DNA of 64,000 nucleotides. Origin: Helicobacter_D sp964464895. GTDB lineage: Bacteria > Campylobacterota > Campylobacteria > Campylobacterales > Helicobacteraceae. Below, piece after piece: positions 8,182 through 17,659 of the stretch (positions within the stretch are counted from its first letter, which is position 1; every line of letters begins with the position of its first letter). The stretch spans positions 86,627 to 150,626 of the forward strand of contig CAYXGY010000003.1 in the NCBI GenBank assembly GCA_964464895.1, in the 5' to 3' direction. The notes beneath the pieces were generated by a model. The model did not search any database and was not told where the DNA came from. It saw only the letters and a program-made list of their open reading frames with translations. Made by a program: the position numbers and the translations under genes.

Positions 8182-10380
8182 ATGGGTGAAGCAAAGCTAA
8201 TGTTTTTGGGGAAAGAAGAAAAATATATTTTTGATAAATTTGCCAAGCAAGCAAATGGGAGCGTGTATTACCAAAGCGGTAATAATATCTTGCTCGCAAC
8301 TATTGCGGTAGATTGCAATAGTGTCGTAGAAGAAGATTTTTTGCCCTTGACGGTGCAATACATTGAAAAAGCCTATGCCGCAGGGAAATTTCCCGGTGGT
8401 TATGTCAAGAGAGAGGCAAAGCCTAGCGATTTTGAAACACTCACAGCAAGAATCATAGATCGCAGTTTGCGTCCCTTGTTTCCCAAGAATTATTGCTATC
8501 CCACACAAATTACCATTATGGTATTGAGTGCCGATAGTGATTCAGATTTGCAAATTCTTGCTTTAAATGCCGCAAGTGCAGCCTTATATGTTTCAGAGAT
8601 TCCGCTCACCTTTCCCGTTAATGGTGTGCGTATTGGCAGAATCGGAGAGGAATTTATCATCAATCCAAGTCCAAGCGCACAAGAACAAAGCACATTAGAT
8701 TTACTTGTCAGTGGCGTCAATGAGGATTTATTAATGATTGAGATGCGCACTTTTGGTGGAACAAAAATCCAATCTCCAAGCAATCCCTTAAGTCTTATGG
8801 CAACCTTAAAAGAGGAAGAAGCCACTTCCTTTAGCGCAAATGAGCTAGAGGAGAACCAACTCATAGAGGCTTTAGAGATTGCGCGCAAGCAAATTTGTGC
8901 CAAAAGTCAGCTAATGCAAGAATCTTTCGCACCCTTTATCAAACCGACTTTAGAATTAGGAGGGAGAAAAAGCTTTATATGCGAGAGAATTGCGGCATTT
9001 ATTTGTCAAAAATATTTAGAGCCTTTACGCAATATCATTGAATTTTTATCCAAAACAGAACGTCATAGTCGCCTCAAAGCTTTTGCTCAAGAGATTATGG
9101 AAGATTGGAAATTGCAAAATCCAAATGATATAGAATCCCTAGAACAGCGCGTTCAAGAGACGCTTGACAAAGTCAAACGTATGCTGATTCGTCAAATGAT
9201 ACTAGACGAGGGCAAACGCGCAGATGGTAGAGGATTGAAAGAGATTCGCCCCATTAGCATAGAGACAAATATTTTGCCTAAAGCCCATTCAAGCGCACTT
9301 TTTACGAGGGGACAAACGCAAGCACTCGTAGTTTGCACCTTAGGAGGCGATATGGACGCACAAAATTATGAACTACTGACAGAAAAAACAACCTCCAAGG
9401 AACGTTTTATGGTGCATTATAATTTTCCTCCTTTTAGCGTCGGAGAAGCAAGCAGTATCGGTGCGACAAGCAGGAGAGAGTTAGGGCACGGCAATCTTGC
9501 CAAACGCGCATTGGAATGCAGTTTGATTAATGGCGATTCTAAAACGATTCGTTTAGTTTCTGAAATTTTGGAATCCAATGGCTCTTCTTCTATGGCGACC
9601 GTGTGTGGGGGCTCTTTGGCATTGGCTGCTGCGGATATTGAATGCACCTCTTTGATTGCAGGAGTGGCAATGGGACTTGTGTGCGAAGGAGAAAGATACG
9701 CGATTCTAACAGACATTATGGGCTTAGAAGACCACGATGGAGATATGGATTTCAAGGTTGCAGGAAGCACAGAGGGAATCACTGCATTACAAATGGACAT
9801 TAAACTGGGAGGATTAAACACAGAAATCTTAAAAAACGCACTTTTGCAGGCAAAAGAAGCGCGTTTGCAGATTCTAAAATTGATGGAAGAAGCCAAAAGT
9901 AAGATTGTTTTAAATACAGAATCTTTACCTAGCTCGCAAGTGTTCGCAATCCACCCTAGTAAAATCGTGGAAGTCATCGGTCAAGCGGGCAAAACTATCA
10001 AAGAAATCATAGAAAAATTTGAAGTTGCGATTGATTTGAATCGCGACAATGGAGAAGTCAAAGTCAGCGGTGGAAATAAGCAGAAAGTAGATGCGGCGAA
10101 AGAACATATTATCAATATTGCAAATGCCAAAGAAAACAAACCAAATATTTACGAGCTCTATCAAGTGGGAGATATTTACACAGGTAAAGTAAAAAAGGTC
10201 GTAGAGTTTGGTGCATTTGTGGAATTGCCCCATAATTATGACGGATTATTGCATGTTTCTAAAGTTACCAATAATAGAAACGAACGCATTGGTGATTATC
10301 TCAAAGAAGGCGATGAGGTGCGTGTGGAAGTGCTCTCACTTAATAAAAATAAAGTAGAGTTAGGGCTTGTAGAATCTTAA
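8182..10380 (+). CDS. pnp: polynucleotide phosphorylase (PNPase)
   Basis: 3'-to-5' phosphorolytic exoribonuclease and RNA-decay factor. There are two RNase PH-like halves; the second contains the GRGLKEIRPI and EKTTSKERFMVHYNFPPFSVGE segments of the active site. A KH domain (about 585-645, with IGQAGKTIKEI) and an S1 domain (about 660-730, YTGKVKKVVEFGAFVEL) follow. At 732 aa it is full length. AAGGAGAG lies 6 nt before the ATG, and the gene begins 14 nt after the phosphoribosyltransferase stop, so it belongs to the same operon. Confidence 0.96.
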   Translation: MGEAKLMFLGKEEKYIFDKFAKQANGSVYYQSGNNILLATIAVDCNSVVEEDFLPLTVQYIEKAYAAGKFPGGYVKREAKPSDFETLTARIIDRSLRPLFPKNYCYPTQITIMVLSADSDSDLQILALNAASAALYVSEIPLTFPVNGVRIGRIGEEFIINPSPSAQEQSTLDLLVSGVNEDLLMIEMRTFGGTKIQSPSNPLSLMATLKEEEATSFSANELEENQLIEALEIARKQICAKSQLMQESFAPFIKPTLELGGRKSFICERIAAFICQKYLEPLRNIIEFLSKTERHSRLKAFAQEIMEDWKLQNPNDIESLEQRVQETLDKVKRMLIRQMILDEGKRADGRGLKEIRPISIETNILPKAHSSALFTRGQTQALVVCTLGGDMDAQNYELLTEKTTSKERFMVHYNFPPFSVGEASSIGATSRRELGHGNLAKRALECSLINGDSKTIRLVSEILESNGSSSMATVCGGSLALAAADIECTSLIAGVAMGLVCEGERYAILTDIMGLEDHDGDMDFKVAGSTEGITALQMDIKLGGLNTEILKNALLQAKEARLQILKLMEEAKSKIVLNTESLPSSQVFAIHPSKIVEVIGQAGKTIKEIIEKFEVAIDLNRDNGEVKVSGGNKQKVDAAKEHIINIANAKENKPNIYELYQVGDIYTGKVKKVVEFGAFVELPHNYDGLLHVSKVTNNRNERIGDYLKEGDEVRVEVLSLNKNKVELGLVES

Positions 10381-10408
10381 ATTAAACGAAATTTTAGCTA
10401 AACGCGTT

Positions 10409-10414
10409 TATAAT
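10409..10414 (+). promoter_or_regulatory. -10 box for atpE
   Basis: TATAAT in GCGTTTATAATTGCG, 65 nt upstream of the atpE start codon and just after the pnp stop. It gives atpE its own promoter, which fits the high demand for ring subunits. Confidence 0.65.
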
Positions 10415-10423
10415 TGCGCCTCA

Positions 10424-10461
10424 CAAAGCAATGAGTAGGGGACAGATCCGAAAGGGCTTTG
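10424..10461 (+). promoter_or_regulatory. hairpin in the atpE 5' leader
   Basis: CAAAGC (10424-10429) pairs perfectly with GCTTTG (10456-10461); inside, GGA/TCC closes a CAGA tetraloop (10440-10449). The hairpin occupies most of the leader, between the -10 box and the AAGGAG ribosome site. It could stabilise the mRNA or be a regulatory leader; it matches no riboswitch that I recognise. Confidence 0.45.
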
Positions 10462-10479
10462 AAATTTTAAGGAGAGAAA

Positions 10480-10785
10480 ATGAAAAAATTACTTCTAGTG
10501 TTTTTTGCATTAGCGAGCGTAGCATTTGCTGCTGAAGGTAGTGAAATGTTATTGTCTTATTCTGCGATTGCAGCAGGCGTAGGTTTGGGTATTGCCGCAC
10601 TTGGTGGAGCCATTGGTATGGGTAGTACAGCAGCTGCTACAATTTCTGGTATGGCTAGAAATCCCGGTGTTGGCGGTAAATTAATGACAACAATGTTTAT
10701 CGCATTGGCGATGATTGAAGCACAAGTTATTTATACTCTCGTTGTTGCTTTGATTCTACTTTATGCAAACCCATTCTTAGGTTAA
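10480..10785 (+). CDS. atpE: ATP synthase F0 subunit c
   Basis: Forms the proton-driven c-ring of F1F0-ATP synthase. The 101-aa protein has an N-terminal signal-like segment (1-18, ending FAAEG) followed by the two-helix hairpin, with the polar loop RNPG at 60-63 and the ion-carrying carboxylate Glu80 in AMIEAQVIY. The extended N-terminus is normal in Campylobacterota. The ribosome site AAGGAGAG is strong. Subunit a (atpB) is encoded separately at 37227; the remaining atp genes are not in this window. Confidence 0.95.
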   Translation: MKKLLLVFFALASVAFAAEGSEMLLSYSAIAAGVGLGIAALGGAIGMGSTAAATISGMARNPGVGGKLMTTMFIALAMIEAQVIYTLVVALILLYANPFLG

Positions 10786-10796
10786 TTGATACTTTT

Positions 10797-10818
10797 ACCT
10801 TAGGGGTTTCCCTAAGGT
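10797..10818 (+). terminator. stable hairpin between atpE and tRNA-Leu
   Basis: ACCTTAGGG (10797-10805) pairs perfectly with CCCTAAGGT (10810-10818) around a 4-nt loop. There is no T-run; the tRNA begins 2 nt later. It is therefore either a weak terminator or an RNA-processing or stability element between a co-transcribed mRNA and tRNA. Confidence 0.5.
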
Positions 10819-10820
10819 GT

Positions 10821-10904
10821 GCGCTGGTGGTGGAATGGTAGACACACCATCTTGAGGGGGTGGCGGGGCGACCCGTGCGAGTTCAAGTCTCGCTCAGCGC
10901 ACCA
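10821..10904 (+). tRNA. tRNA-Leu (anticodon GAG)
   Basis: Complete 84-nt class II tRNA. The acceptor GCGCTGG pairs with TCAGCGC, followed by discriminator A and an encoded CCA. The anticodon arm CCATC-TTGAGGG-GGTGG places GAG at 34-36, reading CTC/CTT. There is a short variable arm, then the T arm with GTTCAAGTC. Confidence 0.95.
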
Positions 10905-11017
10905 TTTACGAATCTTTCCTTTTTTATCCCATTCCCTTATTATTTATGCTAAAATTTTAACTACCAAATAGAAATTAACATTTGGATTCTAATTCAATTC
11001 CACATAAAAGAGAAGTG

Positions 11018-12274
11018 ATGAATTTACAAGAGCAGTTACAGAAAACAAAAGCAAGTAGAGGTGTTTTGGCGACTTTGCCTCACAATGTGCGCGTGAGTGT
11101 TTTGCACAATTGCGCAGAATTGCTACTGGAATCCCAAAGTGCGATTCTAAAAGCCAATCAAGAGGATTTAAATGCGGCAAAAGACTTCAATCTAAGCAGT
11201 GCAATGATGGAACGTTTGGAATTAAATCCCAAGAAAATTATGGGTATGGCAGAATCTTTGCACCAAATTGCAGATTTTCCTGACCCACTGAATAGAATTA
11301 TGAGTGGATTTACAAATCATTGTGGATTGAGGATTGAAAAGGTAAGCGTGCCTTTAGGGGTGATTGCTACAATCTACGAATCGCGTCCTAATGTAACGAG
11401 TGATGTCGCTGCATTGTGCTTTAAGAGTGGCAACGCCTGCATATTAAAAGGCGGAAAAGAAGCACAAAGAAGCAACGAAGCCATTATGCAAGTCTTTCAT
11501 CAAACTTTGAAAAAATACAATTTGCCTTTGGATTGTATGGTTTTGCTTCCCTTTATGCAAGATAGGGAGGAGCTAAAAGAGCTTTTAGGTGCGAAGGATT
11601 CCATTGATTTGGTAATTCCACGCGGGGGTGAGGGCTTGATTCGCTTTGTAACAGAATATGCGAAAGTGCCTGTGATTAAGCACGATAAGGGTGTTTGTCA
11701 TATTTTTGCACACCATACTTGCAAGATTCCTGAATCCATTGCGGTGATTGTCAATGCCAAGACTTCGCGTCCAAGCACTTGTAATGCGTGTGAAACTCTG
11801 CTGATAGATGCTGTGTTTGCAAAAGAATTTTTGCCACAAGTCGCGCAAGCCTTGAAACAAAAGGGAACGATTCTAAAAGGTGATAGAGAATCTTGCGCAA
11901 TTCTAAAGTCTTGCGGAATCGTATGTGAGGCAATTTCATTAGAGGATTACCATAAAGAATATGGAGAGAATATTCTAAATCTACGCATTGTTAAGGGGCT
12001 TGAAGAAGCATTAGAGCATATTGAGAAATTTGGCAGCGGGCATAGCGAAGCAATTTTAAGTGAGGATTATAGCACAATAGAGCATTTTTTAAATGCAGTG
12101 GATTCTGCGTGTGTGTATGCAAATGCTTCTACCCGTTTTAGCGACGGGGGAGAATTTGGTTATGGGGCGGAGGTTGGCATCTCTACAACAAAAATCCACG
12201 CACGCGGTCCAATGGGTGTAGAATCCTTAACGATTTATAAGTATAAAGTTTATGGCAATGGGCAAGTGCGTTAG
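11018..12274 (+). CDS. proA: gamma-glutamyl phosphate reductase
   Basis: Second step of proline biosynthesis, reducing glutamyl-5-phosphate to the semialdehyde with NADPH. It is an aldehyde-dehydrogenase-superfamily protein with the nucleophile Cys255 in RPSTCNACETLL and the family segments YESRPNVTSDVAALC and GGEFGYGAEVGISTTKIHARGPMG. At 418 aa from the ATG at 11018 it is typical. The frame is open to 10982, but AGAGAAG sits before the 11018 ATG and the promoter box TAAAAT is at 10950-10955. Stands alone; proB is not in the window. Confidence 0.95.
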   Translation: MNLQEQLQKTKASRGVLATLPHNVRVSVLHNCAELLLESQSAILKANQEDLNAAKDFNLSSAMMERLELNPKKIMGMAESLHQIADFPDPLNRIMSGFTNHCGLRIEKVSVPLGVIATIYESRPNVTSDVAALCFKSGNACILKGGKEAQRSNEAIMQVFHQTLKKYNLPLDCMVLLPFMQDREELKELLGAKDSIDLVIPRGGEGLIRFVTEYAKVPVIKHDKGVCHIFAHHTCKIPESIAVIVNAKTSRPSTCNACETLLIDAVFAKEFLPQVAQALKQKGTILKGDRESCAILKSCGIVCEAISLEDYHKEYGENILNLRIVKGLEEALEHIEKFGSGHSEAILSEDYSTIEHFLNAVDSACVYANASTRFSDGGEFGYGAEVGISTTKIHARGPMGVESLTIYKYKVYGNGQVR

Positions 12275-12316
12275 GGATTCAAGTTTTTTATCTCTGTGCT
12301 AGGTGAGGCTTTACAA

Positions 12317-13648
12317 ATGAAAAAATCTTTGGGTTTAGTTTTGCTTGTTGTATTGGCAAATGCACAATCCGAGAATCAGGGTTTTAGTATCATTAGAGAA
12401 TCCCCAATAGAGATTCCAAAAAATGCCGATAGAGAACAGATAGAATTTCAAAATCTCAAACAACTCCTCTACAATGTTGGACGCAATCCACTTTTGCAGA
12501 GCAAAGAAGCACAAACAGAAGCCCTAAAGGAAGAAAAAAATGCCCTCTATGCAGAATACTTACCAAAAGTGCTTGTGGGGTATGATTATCAAGAGACACA
12601 AAATCCTAATATTTTCTATCCTAGAAGATTAGAGGGTGCTTTTGTAGAGACACGGTGGTTAATTTTTGATGGATTAGCACGGGAGGGAAAATTTGACATC
12701 GCCCGCTATAAACTCAAAGCAAAGGAACACGAGAGTAGAAGCACTAAGGAACAATTACAATTAAAAATTATTCAAGAATATTTTGGTGCATTGCGTGTGC
12801 AAAGTAGGCTAAATGCTCTCATTAGCCAACAAGAAGAATTAGAAGAAAGTATTTTCAAATATGACAAATTCTATCAAGCAGGACTCGCCTCATTGGATAC
12901 CCTAGAGGCAATCAAGGCACGGAGTTATCAAAATATCTATACAATAGAATCCACAAAAACCGCCCTTAAAGCGCATTTAGAACAACTTTCGCTTTTGAGT
13001 GGAATAGAGATTTATGCATTGGACGAACGCGCAAGCTTGCAAGAAGTTTCTTGGAATCTCCCTTCAAAAGAACGAGAGGATTTGCAATCAAGTTTTTATG
13101 CCACCAAAGCACAAGAAAGCGTCAAGTCTCAATATACTTATTTGCCTACGATTTCTCTAAGCAATCGTTGGACAAATTACAATTACCATAACCGCGCCTT
13201 GCCTAATTTGCCTTTTGCTATTCCGATAGAAGACCCAGACTATCAAAATATCTTTGGATTATCTATCAGCCTCACACTCTTTGATTCTTTTGCGACTTAT
13301 AGGGCGCGTGAAAGCGCGCGTCTTAATGCAATGGCAGCAAACTTTGAATATATTTATCTCAAGGATTCTCACCAACGCGAACTCACAATAGCGAAAGAGG
13401 CATTAAAGAGTGCCAAAGAAAAAATCAAATGGGCGAATTCTGGCTACCAATCTGCTTCTATTGCCTATTCTTATGCAAAGGAAAAGTTTAACGCACAATT
13501 AATAGATTACACGCAATATCTCAATGCCTTAAGCACATTGCTCAATGCACAGAGTTTTTATGATGAATCCCGTTTTGATTACGAGATAAAAAAAGCGGAA
13601 TTTCTTTACAAAAGTGGCGAGAGTTTTGAGCCTTTCATCAAAGACTAA
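12317..13648 (+). CDS. hefA: TolC-family outer-membrane efflux channel (HefA-like)
   Basis: Outer-membrane channel of a tripartite pump. A signal peptide (MKKSLGLVLLVVLANAQ, about 1-17) is followed by two repeats of long amphipathic helices separated by beta segments, the TolC/OEP fold. Total 443 aa. The ATG at 12317 begins the signal peptide and follows a GGTGAGG ribosome site; the frame is open 21 nt further upstream. It heads a TolC-MFP-RND operon with the same order as H. pylori hefA-hefB-hefC; the symbol is given on that basis. Confidence 0.85.
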   Translation: MKKSLGLVLLVVLANAQSENQGFSIIRESPIEIPKNADREQIEFQNLKQLLYNVGRNPLLQSKEAQTEALKEEKNALYAEYLPKVLVGYDYQETQNPNIFYPRRLEGAFVETRWLIFDGLAREGKFDIARYKLKAKEHESRSTKEQLQLKIIQEYFGALRVQSRLNALISQQEELEESIFKYDKFYQAGLASLDTLEAIKARSYQNIYTIESTKTALKAHLEQLSLLSGIEIYALDERASLQEVSWNLPSKEREDLQSSFYATKAQESVKSQYTYLPTISLSNRWTNYNYHNRALPNLPFAIPIEDPDYQNIFGLSISLTLFDSFATYRARESARLNAMAANFEYIYLKDSHQRELTIAKEALKSAKEKIKWANSGYQSASIAYSYAKEKFNAQLIDYTQYLNALSTLLNAQSFYDESRFDYEIKKAEFLYKSGESFEPFIKD

Positions 13649-13658
13649 AGGAATGCTT

Positions 13659-14558
13659 ATGAGGAGAAATCACGACAAAGACGGAGTCTCAAAATTCATC
13701 GCAAATCTTTGTGGAATCCTGTTGTGTTTTTCTCAAGTTTTTGCACAGCCCAATGAAGTTTATGCTACTTTTGAAGTTCAAGCACTCCAAAGTGCCACTC
13801 TAGCCCTTAGTGCCAATGGTGTCGTAGATGAAATTTTTGTAGAAGTGGGCGCACAAGTCAAAAAAGGCGATAAATTATTGGCATTAAGAGCAAAAGATTT
13901 AAAAGAAAATGTGCAAGCGACTAAGGCGGGCTTGGAATCCTTGAGGGCAAAATATGCCTTTATTGCAAGCCAATATAAACGTTATGAGCAATCTAAAGAT
14001 GCGATAGATTTAAATACTTTTGAAAAAATCAAAGCCGAGTATAAGGCAAACTTTTTTGAATTAAAACGTGCGGAAGCGAACTTTGCTTTACAAAAGGAAT
14101 TATTGGACAATACTATCTTATACGCTCCTTTTGACGGAATTATTAGTCAAAAATTTGTAGAAGTAGGCGATGGTGTCGGTGCGATTTCAAGCAAGCTTTT
14201 TGTCTTGGAATCTTTGCATAAAAAAGCCTTGATTGTTTTTGATTCCAAATACTTTAATGCGGTGAAAGTTGGAGATGAATTTATTTATAAGATTGATAAT
14301 GTGGCACAGGATTCCAAATTAATTTTAAATAAAATCTATCCAAGCATTGATAAACACAACAAAAAAGCAATGGCTGAAGCACCTATAAGCAATCCCCAAA
14401 TTCCATCGGGCATTTTTGGTGATGGTGTGATTGTTTTAAAACCTACGAAACCTCAAGCAACCAAGCCCTTACAGAATCTTTCTTTTGGGGATTCGCAAAA
14501 TGTATCTAAAAAGCCCAATGAAAGCTCTAAGCAGACTTCGCAAGGCTTGAATCTCTAA
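13659..14558 (+). CDS. hefB: periplasmic adaptor (membrane fusion) protein, HefB-like
   Basis: HlyD/AcrA-type adaptor linking the RND pump to the outer-membrane channel. An N-terminal export signal (about 1-30, ending CFSQVFAQ) is followed by a lipoyl/barrel-sandwich half motif (GVVDEIFVEVGAQVKKGDKLLAL), a short coiled-coil hairpin (about 80-135) and the second half motif (YAPFDGIISQKFVEVGDGVG). A Ser/Lys/Pro-rich tail of about 40 residues is unusual for the family. AAAGGA before the start suits the ATG at 13659 (300 aa); an ATG at 13653 is too close to it. The stop overlaps the RND gene by 1 nt. Confidence 0.85.
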   Translation: MRRNHDKDGVSKFIANLCGILLCFSQVFAQPNEVYATFEVQALQSATLALSANGVVDEIFVEVGAQVKKGDKLLALRAKDLKENVQATKAGLESLRAKYAFIASQYKRYEQSKDAIDLNTFEKIKAEYKANFFELKRAEANFALQKELLDNTILYAPFDGIISQKFVEVGDGVGAISSKLFVLESLHKKALIVFDSKYFNAVKVGDEFIYKIDNVAQDSKLILNKIYPSIDKHNKKAMAEAPISNPQIPSGIFGDGVIVLKPTKPQATKPLQNLSFGDSQNVSKKPNESSKQTSQGLNL

Positions 14559-17500
14559 TGTCTAAATTTGCCATTCTTCGTCCCATTACGACTTTGATGT
14601 TTGTGTTAGTCCTTGTGTTTTTTGGCATATTGGCACTTAAAAAGCTTAGCGTTGCTTTATACCCAAATGTAGATATACCTATCATTACGATTACGACTCT
14701 CTATCCCGGAGCAAATCCAGAAGTAGTAGAGGGGAAAGTAACCGATAAGATTGAAGAAGCAGTCAGCGGGATAGAATCTCTAAAGAAAATCACTTCTACG
14801 AGTGCGGATAGCGTCAGTGTTGTCATCGTAGAATTTGAGTTAGAAAAAGATATTGAAGTCGCTGCAAATGATGTGCGAGACAAAGTCTCGACGATTAGCT
14901 TTGGTAGCGAAATCAAACACCCCATTATTGAAAAATTCAATGTGGGTGGTGCGCCCATTATTTCGCTTTTTGTAAGCCCTAAAACAGAGATTCAAGATAC
15001 CCAAAGCTTATTAGAACTTAACATACATGCAGATTTAAACATTAAGCCACTTTTGCAAAGAATCAAGGGAGTGGGCAAAGTGAATCTTGTGGGATATTTA
15101 GAACGTGAGATTAAGATTCGTCCCTATCCTAGCGCACTCAACAAATATGACCTTACCTTTAGCGATATTGCGCGTGCAATTCGTGCGCAAAACATTGAAA
15201 TTGATGGCGGACGATTGATTGGCGAAAAAAGAGAATGGAAAATCTTAACCAAAGCAGACGCAAGCAGTGTGCAGGATTTGGGTAATCTTTTGATTGGAGA
15301 GGGCATTAAGCTAAGCGATATTGCACTCATTGTGGATTCTACAAAAGAGCAACGTAGCTTTTCTAATCTAGCAACCAAGGAGACAAGCGGAAGTGGAATC
15401 TTATTAGAAGTGCAAAAAATCACAGGGGCAAATGAGATTGAAATCGCAGATTCCATCAAAGAAATCTTGCCCTATTTGCAAGAGATTAGCCCGCAGTATC
15501 ACTTAAACATTGTGCGAGACACCACGCATTATATTAAGGACACGATTAGGGCGGTTGAGTTTGACTTGATTTTGGGAGCATTTTTGGCAATCTTTGTCGT
15601 ATTATTTTTCCTAAGAAATGGGCGCATTACCTTTATTTCTAGCTTGAGTATCCCAACTTCTATTATGGGTACATTTGCCTTTATACAGATTTTTGGTATG
15701 ACTTTGAATCTCGCAACAATGATTGCGATTACGCTCGCAATCGGAATCATTATTGATGATGCAATCGTGGTAATTGAGAATATTTATAAAAAGCTAGAAA
15801 ATGGAATGGGGCGCAAAGAAGCGGCATATCAAGGTGTGCGTGAGATAGGATTCGCCCTTGTTGCGATTTCTTGTATGCTGCTTGCAGTGTTTATTCCCAT
15901 TGCAAATATGAATGGGGTGCCCGGGAGATTTTTTTATTCCTTTGGAATCACACTTGCAGGCTCTATCGTGATTTCTTATTTTGTTGTCATTACTTTTATT
16001 CCTATGCTTAGCGCACGCATTGCGGATTCTGCCTCTAAGGATTCCGCGGGATTCCAACAAAAGTTTTATGATTGGAGCGAGAAATACTTTAAAGGCTTGG
16101 AGAAGTTTTATGTCCAAACTTTACAATGGGTTTTGAAACATAAAGCAATCGTGATTGGGGCGATTTTTGGATTTTTTGTGCTTTCACTCTTTTTGATTAC
16201 GCGTTTGGGTGTTGAGTTTATGCCCTCCGAAGACAAGGCAGAATTTGACATTAAGCTTGTCAGCAAACCCGGAATCTCTATGCAGGAAATGCAACATCAA
16301 ACGCTCGCAATCCAAGAACGTTTGCACCAAGAAAGCGAAATGGAATACAGCATTTTAAATATTGGCTATACCGCGGAACAAAAAGTCTATGAAGCCAAAA
16401 TCTATGCGCGCTTGAATGCCTATAAGGAACGCAAACGCACCCAAAATGAAATAATGGAAAGTTTGCGCAAAGCCTATCAGCCCTATGCGGAAAAGTTTAA
16501 TTTAGAAATTACTCTGATTGAAGTTCCAAGGATTAGCTTTGGCGAAGATGATTCGCCTTTTCAGTTTGCACTCTATGCCCAAAAGATAGAATCCCTAGAA
16601 AGGAGTGTAGAAAAAATCCAAAATTTAATGCTTCAGAGTGGCAAGTATCGGGATATTCATACCGATATTAAAGCCAAGACACCACAGATTCGCTTGCGAA
16701 TTAATCGTATTGCTTTGGCGCAATACGGCTTTAATGCGCAAGAAGTCGCTATGGCATTAAACAATGCGTTTAGTGGCTCACAAGAGATTTCATATTATCG
16801 TGAGGGAGGCAAAGAGTATGATATTGTCTTACTAAGCCCCCAAAAAGATTCTCTAATAGATTTGAGCTATTTAAGTCTTAGAAATGCGCGTGGAGAAAAT
16901 GTGTTTTTGGATGGCTTAGTAGAGATAGAGGAAGTAGGAGCGACAACGAATATTAAACGTTATGATAGACAAAGAAGCGTAATGATTTACGCTAATTTGA
17001 GTGAGGGAATCAGTCTTGGCGAGGCGACAAATTATTTGGAATCTCATAAAGAAGAATGGTTAGAAAATGACGTGCGGTATAAGGTTGAGGGACAAGCAAA
17101 GTTTATGAAAGAAACAAATATAGAATTTATTATCGCTATGGTAACGGCTCTGTTTCTCATTTATTTCATTTTAGCCTCTTTGTATGAATCACTCTTACAG
17201 CCCTTGATTATTATGGTAACCTTGCCATTGAGCTTCACGGGGGCATTTTTGGCACTTTTTATCAGTGGAGAAGCCTTGAGCCTATTTAGCATTATGGGAT
17301 TAATGCTTTTAATGGGGCTCGTGGGTAAAAATGCGACTTTGATTATTGATGTAGCAAATGAAAAACGCGCAGAGGGTGCTTCGTTAGAGGATTCTATTTT
17401 GCAAGCGGGCGAGCTTAGGTTGCGCCCTATTTTGATGACAACTATTGCAATGGTGTTTGGTATGTTACCCCTTGCATTTGCAGGAGGTGCTGGAAGCGGA

Positions 17501-17632
17501 ATCAAATCCCCAATGGGGATTGCAATGATAGGCGGATTGCTCGTCTCTATGATTCTAAGCTTACTAATTGCACCTGCCTTTTACCGCCTACTTGCGCCCC
17601 TAGATGACAAGCTAAGAATGTGGTATCGGTAG
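14558..17632 (+). CDS. hefC: RND-family efflux transporter (HefC-like)
   Basis: Inner-membrane proton-driven multidrug or solute exporter of 1024 aa. It has the RND pattern: TM1 near residue 15, a large periplasmic loop, TM2-6 near 335-480, a second periplasmic loop and TM7-12 near 850-1010. The proton-relay pair DD is visible in GIIIDDAIVVIENI, and the TM10-type GLMLLMGLVGKNATLIID is present. ATG overlaps the adaptor's TAA by one base. Substrates cannot be inferred; in H. pylori HefABC exports bile salts and drugs. Confidence 0.92.
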   Translation: MSKFAILRPITTLMFVLVLVFFGILALKKLSVALYPNVDIPIITITTLYPGANPEVVEGKVTDKIEEAVSGIESLKKITSTSADSVSVVIVEFELEKDIEVAANDVRDKVSTISFGSEIKHPIIEKFNVGGAPIISLFVSPKTEIQDTQSLLELNIHADLNIKPLLQRIKGVGKVNLVGYLEREIKIRPYPSALNKYDLTFSDIARAIRAQNIEIDGGRLIGEKREWKILTKADASSVQDLGNLLIGEGIKLSDIALIVDSTKEQRSFSNLATKETSGSGILLEVQKITGANEIEIADSIKEILPYLQEISPQYHLNIVRDTTHYIKDTIRAVEFDLILGAFLAIFVVLFFLRNGRITFISSLSIPTSIMGTFAFIQIFGMTLNLATMIAITLAIGIIIDDAIVVIENIYKKLENGMGRKEAAYQGVREIGFALVAISCMLLAVFIPIANMNGVPGRFFYSFGITLAGSIVISYFVVITFIPMLSARIADSASKDSAGFQQKFYDWSEKYFKGLEKFYVQTLQWVLKHKAIVIGAIFGFFVLSLFLITRLGVEFMPSEDKAEFDIKLVSKPGISMQEMQHQTLAIQERLHQESEMEYSILNIGYTAEQKVYEAKIYARLNAYKERKRTQNEIMESLRKAYQPYAEKFNLEITLIEVPRISFGEDDSPFQFALYAQKIESLERSVEKIQNLMLQSGKYRDIHTDIKAKTPQIRLRINRIALAQYGFNAQEVAMALNNAFSGSQEISYYREGGKEYDIVLLSPQKDSLIDLSYLSLRNARGENVFLDGLVEIEEVGATTNIKRYDRQRSVMIYANLSEGISLGEATNYLESHKEEWLENDVRYKVEGQAKFMKETNIEFIIAMVTALFLIYFILASLYESLLQPLIIMVTLPLSFTGAFLALFISGEALSLFSIMGLMLLMGLVGKNATLIIDVANEKRAEGASLEDSILQAGELRLRPILMTTIAMVFGMLPLAFAGGAGSGIKSPMGIAMIGGLLVSMILSLLIAPAFYRLLAPLDDKLRMWYR

Positions 17633-17658
17633 AATCGTGGATTTTCTACATACGATTC
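17632..17658. terminator. weak inverted repeat between convergent genes
   Basis: GAATCGT (17632-17638) and ACGATTC (17652-17658) form a 7-bp stem with a 13-nt loop, starting inside the stop-codon region of the RND gene. It could act as a bidirectional terminator, but neither side has a clear T-run. Confidence 0.3.
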
Positions 17659-17659
17659 C

